From Epinephelus fuscoguttatus (taxonomy: Eukaryota > Chordata > Actinopteri > Perciformes > Serranidae), in contig NC_064771.1 of NCBI RefSeq assembly GCF_011397635.1, forward strand, positions 12,277,379 through 12,341,378: 64,000 bases of DNA. The letters are read 5' to 3'. This document shows positions 61,001 to 64,000 of this stretch, in pieces; position 1 is the stretch's first letter, and every line of letters starts with the position of its first letter. The translations under genes were made by a program, and so were the position numbers. The notes beneath the pieces are model-generated. The model was not told the origin of the DNA and did not search any database. It was given only the letters and a program-made list of their open reading frames with translations.

Positions 61001-62412
61001 GAACACTTATGAAAGTCAAGTCAGTTTTATGTATGAAGTGCCAAATCATAACCGTTATCTCAGTCCAAGTTATCTCAAGACATTTTTCATATAGAGCTAG
61101 TCTAGGCCATGACGTCACACCCCTAATTTCAGTCCATGTAAACATATTTTGGGTGTAATTTTGTAACGTGTCTTATTCACAACCCTGTCTCTCTGTCCTC
61201 CTCTACCTCTTCTCTGTGATATCTTCTTGCTCTTCAGTATCTCGACAGAATAGGACAGCTTTTCTTTGGTGTTCCACCCAAACAGTCTCCATCATACGGT
61301 GGGCTGCTAGGTGAGTGAACAAACACTTTGTTTGAGCTGATGTTCAGGATTGTTTACACAGAAGTTCCCTGATCACCTGTGATTGTGTCACTGAGTTTAA
61401 TGTTAGGTCTTGTTCCTTGTTTTATCTGAGATGACATACGGCTAATTAAATACATAAACCAATTGAGGCAGCATTTGCTCAGCGCCATTTGATTTTAATG
61501 AACGTTACATGAGGGTTTTCTACCCTGAAGTTCTCGTAAATAACCTTGTGATTCAGTCGTTTAGACTGAATGCAGTGGCTCCCTGTAGTCTTATTGTCAG
61601 GTGAATTTCTAAAAGCAGTTTTATAAGAGTTTTATTACATACAAAGCTCACAACTTAACATGACCAAAAACTGCCAAATAATGTTGTACTCAAATCTTTA
61701 TCGACAGATTTGCCTCCCAGCAGTGACAGAAAAAAAGTGAAAGCTGTTTTAACAGAGATCCTCTCTGTTTCAACAACACACGCTCTCATAAAGACGACGC
61801 TTGTCTGTCTTAGCTTTCCTCCAGAGAGTTTTCTAATTTGTGTGATGGGGACAAGATAAGAGCTTCTCTAAGATTTCTGCACACCAAAAGTCAAACTGGC
61901 TTGAGAGCTGACCTGCACACTTAGGAGTTGAAACACAGATCTCACTTAAACATATTTTATAAATATATGACATATAAGAAATGAACAGTAGAATAATACA
62001 AGCAGTAAATAAGAGTATACATTTCCATTACAGCAGTGTAGGTGTAATGAGCTTAAGAGGTGCTGGTAGGCATTTTTGTTACCTTTTGAATAAATCCAGG
62101 CTAGCTGTGCTCATGCTAAGCTAACTGGCTCCAGCTGTATATTTCCGTACAGCCGTGAGAGTGATATCAGTTTTCTCACCTAACTCTCTGCAAGAAATTG
62201 AGCAAGTGTATTTCCCAAAGTGTCCTAACTATTCTGTTAAATAGCTACAAAGAACATTCAAACACCTTTTGAAAAAGACATCTCTACACAGAATATTAAT
62301 TGCTGTGTTGCACCCTGCAGGAAACCTGCTGAACAGCCTGATGGGTTCGGGGGAGGAGGACGACGGAGCCGAGGAAGCCCAGGAGGACAGCAGCCCCATA
62401 GAGCTGGACTGA
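55037..62412 (+). CDS. get4: Golgi to ER traffic protein 4 (complete, 9 exons, 323 aa)
   Basis: Exons 55037-55176, 56307-56385, 57184-57265, 58884-59033, 59742-59880, 60273-60413, 60792-60867, 61238-61310 and 62321-62412 join in frame (972 nt; human GET4 has 327 aa). GET4 is the cytosolic alpha-helical scaffold that, with UBL4A and BAG6, hands tail-anchored membrane proteins from SGTA to the GET3 ATPase for ER insertion and takes part in quality control of mislocalised proteins. Conserved blocks are easily recognised: [20 protein letters not shown] at the start, [95 protein letters not shown], and the C-terminal GQLFFGVPP and SPIELD. The first ATG, in a CpG-rich context, gives an N-terminus a little shorter than the human one. 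Highly conserved, so purifying selection is expected. Confidence 0.97.
55177..56306 (+). other. get4 intron 1
   Basis: Nothing recognised apart from GCTAGTTAGCTAGC-like AT/GC palindromic words around 55400. Confidence 0.7.
56386..57183 (+). other. get4 intron 2
   Basis: Non-coding; a block of ACCAAGACCAG and AGACCAAGA words around 56670-56970 suggests an old diverged repeat, not identified. Confidence 0.6.
57266..58883 (+). other. get4 intron 3
   Basis: 1.6 kb of AT-rich sequence with poly-T runs; no exon or element recognised. Confidence 0.6.
59034..59741 (+). other. get4 intron 4
   Basis: 708 bases without recognisable features; ends in an AT-rich tract before the acceptor. Confidence 0.6.
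59881..60272 (+). other. get4 intron 5
   Basis: 392 bases with a long pyrimidine-rich tract (about 60100-60272) before the acceptor. Confidence 0.65.
60414..60791 (+). other. get4 intron 6
   Basis: 378 bases, no features recognised. Confidence 0.65.
60868..61237 (+). other. get4 intron 7
   Basis: 370 bases, no features recognised; a strong CT-rich acceptor tract at 61180-61237. Confidence 0.65.
61311..62320 (+). other. get4 intron 8
   Basis: About 1 kb; contains an R2-type dispersed repeat at 62085-62215 (see separate entry), otherwise nothing recognised. Confidence 0.65.
62085..62215 (+). repeat. Dispersed percomorph repeat R2, copy 2 (partial)
   Basis: CAGGCTAGCTGTGCTCATGC, TAAGCTAACTGGCTCCAGCT and the end GCAAGTGTATTTCCCAAA match the R2 blocks at 26700-26850. 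Confidence 0.6.
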
Positions 62413-63795
62413 GCCTGCCCCAGGACAAAGAGAACAAATGAACACACACACACACACACAAAAAAAAGAGGAAGACCACGCAGCCTCTCTCCTTCACCTC
62501 CACAACGAGGGCGGGGCGAGGTGCCGGTCCATGTTTCCAGAGGCGTGCTGTTTCCAAAAAACCCCTTTCCACCCATTCAGTCTTAAAATCCAAGCAAATA
62601 TCAGGCCGCCAAAAACATCCCTCTCAGCACTGCCGGGACTGACTGCGCCAAACTGCAAACTCTTCCCGAGTTGAAATATTGTTAGATTATTATATTATTT
62701 TATTTTAATCATTATTTTTTGTTAGTGTGGGACTCTCTCTCTCTGTTTAGGGTGTATGATGTTAAACAAACTGTCCTCAGTGGAGAGGATAGTTTCACAA
62801 GTGCAAACCTTCTTCATGATGTCGCTGATGACATCATTATAAGAGGGTTTACACAGCTCACTACAATTACTCAAGTGTTTTCTTTGCCAGTTACACAGAG
62901 CTCCATCAGAGCCACGGTGTTGCTGTTTGCATTTTTCAGCAGCTTTCTCTGTTAAAACTTGGCTTTCAGTAGATAATGAAATGTAGTTAATGCCATCTGT
63001 CATGTTCTCATCTGTTTGTCCTTTAGCAATATGGACAAAAAGACAACAGAGCTCTTTGTAAGTTATTATCAGAGGTCATCTTACACTTTGAATATCAACC
63101 AGACAAACCCTTTCTGCTCAGTGTCTCCTCCACGGGTCATTTCTATTTAAGTTACTGCAAACACACAGTTGTCTGTATACAAGTAGCTCCATTGTGGAGG
63201 TCCCGCTTTTCACTGTGCACTCGCTGAACTGCTGTTTGCATCTTCGAGAGGAATTGTGAGGAAAAGTCTAATTTTGGCATTTTTAACAGCTGCCAGGTCA
63301 TTAAAACAGTCAGGTGATGAGGTGTTTGAAGCACTTAGAGTGTGTGTTTGGCTGGTTGTTGGCTCTGGGTGCTGGTCTGCATGTCGCTGTGAAACATAAA
63401 AAGTCTAAGCTTGGGTTACCGTCCAAGTCTGTTAAGTGATCTTTATTAGAGGAGCAAAATGAGACACTGTGAAAACCTTTCTGTTGGAGTGAATTTTGCT
63501 TTTCATGTTCCAAAAGGCTAATAGCTAAAGCAGCTGGTTCCTTGACCGTGCCTGGCTCAGCCCTTCCTTTTCCTTATATTCCCTTTTTTAAGTGGCAGTC
63601 CAACATCAGTTTGGCCAGTGCACACTCAGAAGCGTGATTTCAACAATAGCTACTGTTTATCAGTGTTATCAGTCCTCAGAGAATACACTGCTTGTTCCTC
63701 TCAACTCTTTGTTCTCATCTTTCGATCTTCTTTTTGTCCTCGTAGTGACATTCGATCGGTCTAGGTCTTGTCAGTTTTAGGATTTAAAAATAAAA
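62413..63795 (+). other. Presumed get4 3' UTR
   Basis: A stretch of about 1.4 kb after the stop codon, starting with a short CA run (62442-62460), without other genes. The only clear canonical signal, AATAAA, is at 63789-63794, so a long 3' UTR is likely, although an earlier non-canonical site cannot be excluded. Confidence 0.5.
63789..63794 (+). terminator. Likely get4 polyadenylation signal
   Basis: AATAAA in an A-rich context, 1377 bases after the stop codon; followed at some distance by a CCCCCC and T-rich stretch. Confidence 0.45.
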
Positions 63796-64000
63796 AAAAA
63801 GTCCTAACTTTGCTCCAGATAATCTTAAAAGAGGTCATACCCCCCCATGTGAAGACAAATTTTAATTTAATGCTAGGTTACTAGAAAAGTCCAGAGGTCT
63901 TCCAATGTAGAAGAATGTTTATTTACTTCTATGTAATTATCTGTGTGGGACTATGGAACACCAAAATGGTCAATACTAAATACAAAATGACAATAATTGT

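Noticed and set aside
62229..62593. Minus-strand frames over the get4 last exon
   Set aside because: They are antisense shadows of the conserved get4 C-terminal exon and its 3' UTR.

Overview
The window is nuclear DNA of a ray-finned fish, most likely a percomorph teleost. Genes have short exons with GT-AG splice sites, introns run from about 0.2 to 14 kb, the sequence is AT-rich with many CA/TG microsatellites, and it is full of small DNA transposons and tRNA-derived SINEs. Most open frames in it are chance or repeat-derived. Only four protein genes can be supported, all on the + strand.

Layout: (1) 694-1350, the last three coding exons of a small single-pass membrane protein that resembles TMEM273. 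(2) 6502-28603, vstm4 (V-set and transmembrane domain-containing 4), complete in eight exons, 323 aa, with a 14.3-kb second intron full of repeats. (3) 28.6-50.2 kb, a 21.5-kb gene-free stretch of nested mobile elements and a 49-bp minisatellite. (4) 50182-51094, lrrc18, two coding exons, 223 aa. (5) 51.1-55.0 kb, another repeat-rich spacer. (6) 55037-62412, get4, complete in nine exons, 323 aa, a subunit of the pathway that delivers tail-anchored proteins to the ER, followed by a 3' UTR that probably ends near 63.8 kb.

The order TMEM273-VSTM4-LRRC18 matches the human 10q11 block. In mammals LRRC18 sits inside WDFY4. Here no WDFY4 exon was recognised around lrrc18, and get4 (human 7p22) comes next, so a rearrangement breakpoint lies between about 51.1 and 55.0 kb. 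The four genes do not form a pathway: their proximity is inherited synteny.

The most unusual structure is at 42.1-44.3 kb and 51.6-52.4 kb. Two small elements (472 and 563 bp), each flanked by a perfect 9-bp target duplication, carry short frames that look like the N-terminal part of a RecQ-type helicase (clear in one, tentative in the other). The 563-bp one interrupts an older repeat, and a second, inverted copy of that repeat 8 kb away still has the unoccupied target site. That second copy carries its own SINE insertion with a 13-bp duplication. Together they give a readable order of insertion events. A separate point of interest is a paired ITIM/ITSM-like tyrosine motif in the vstm4 tail.
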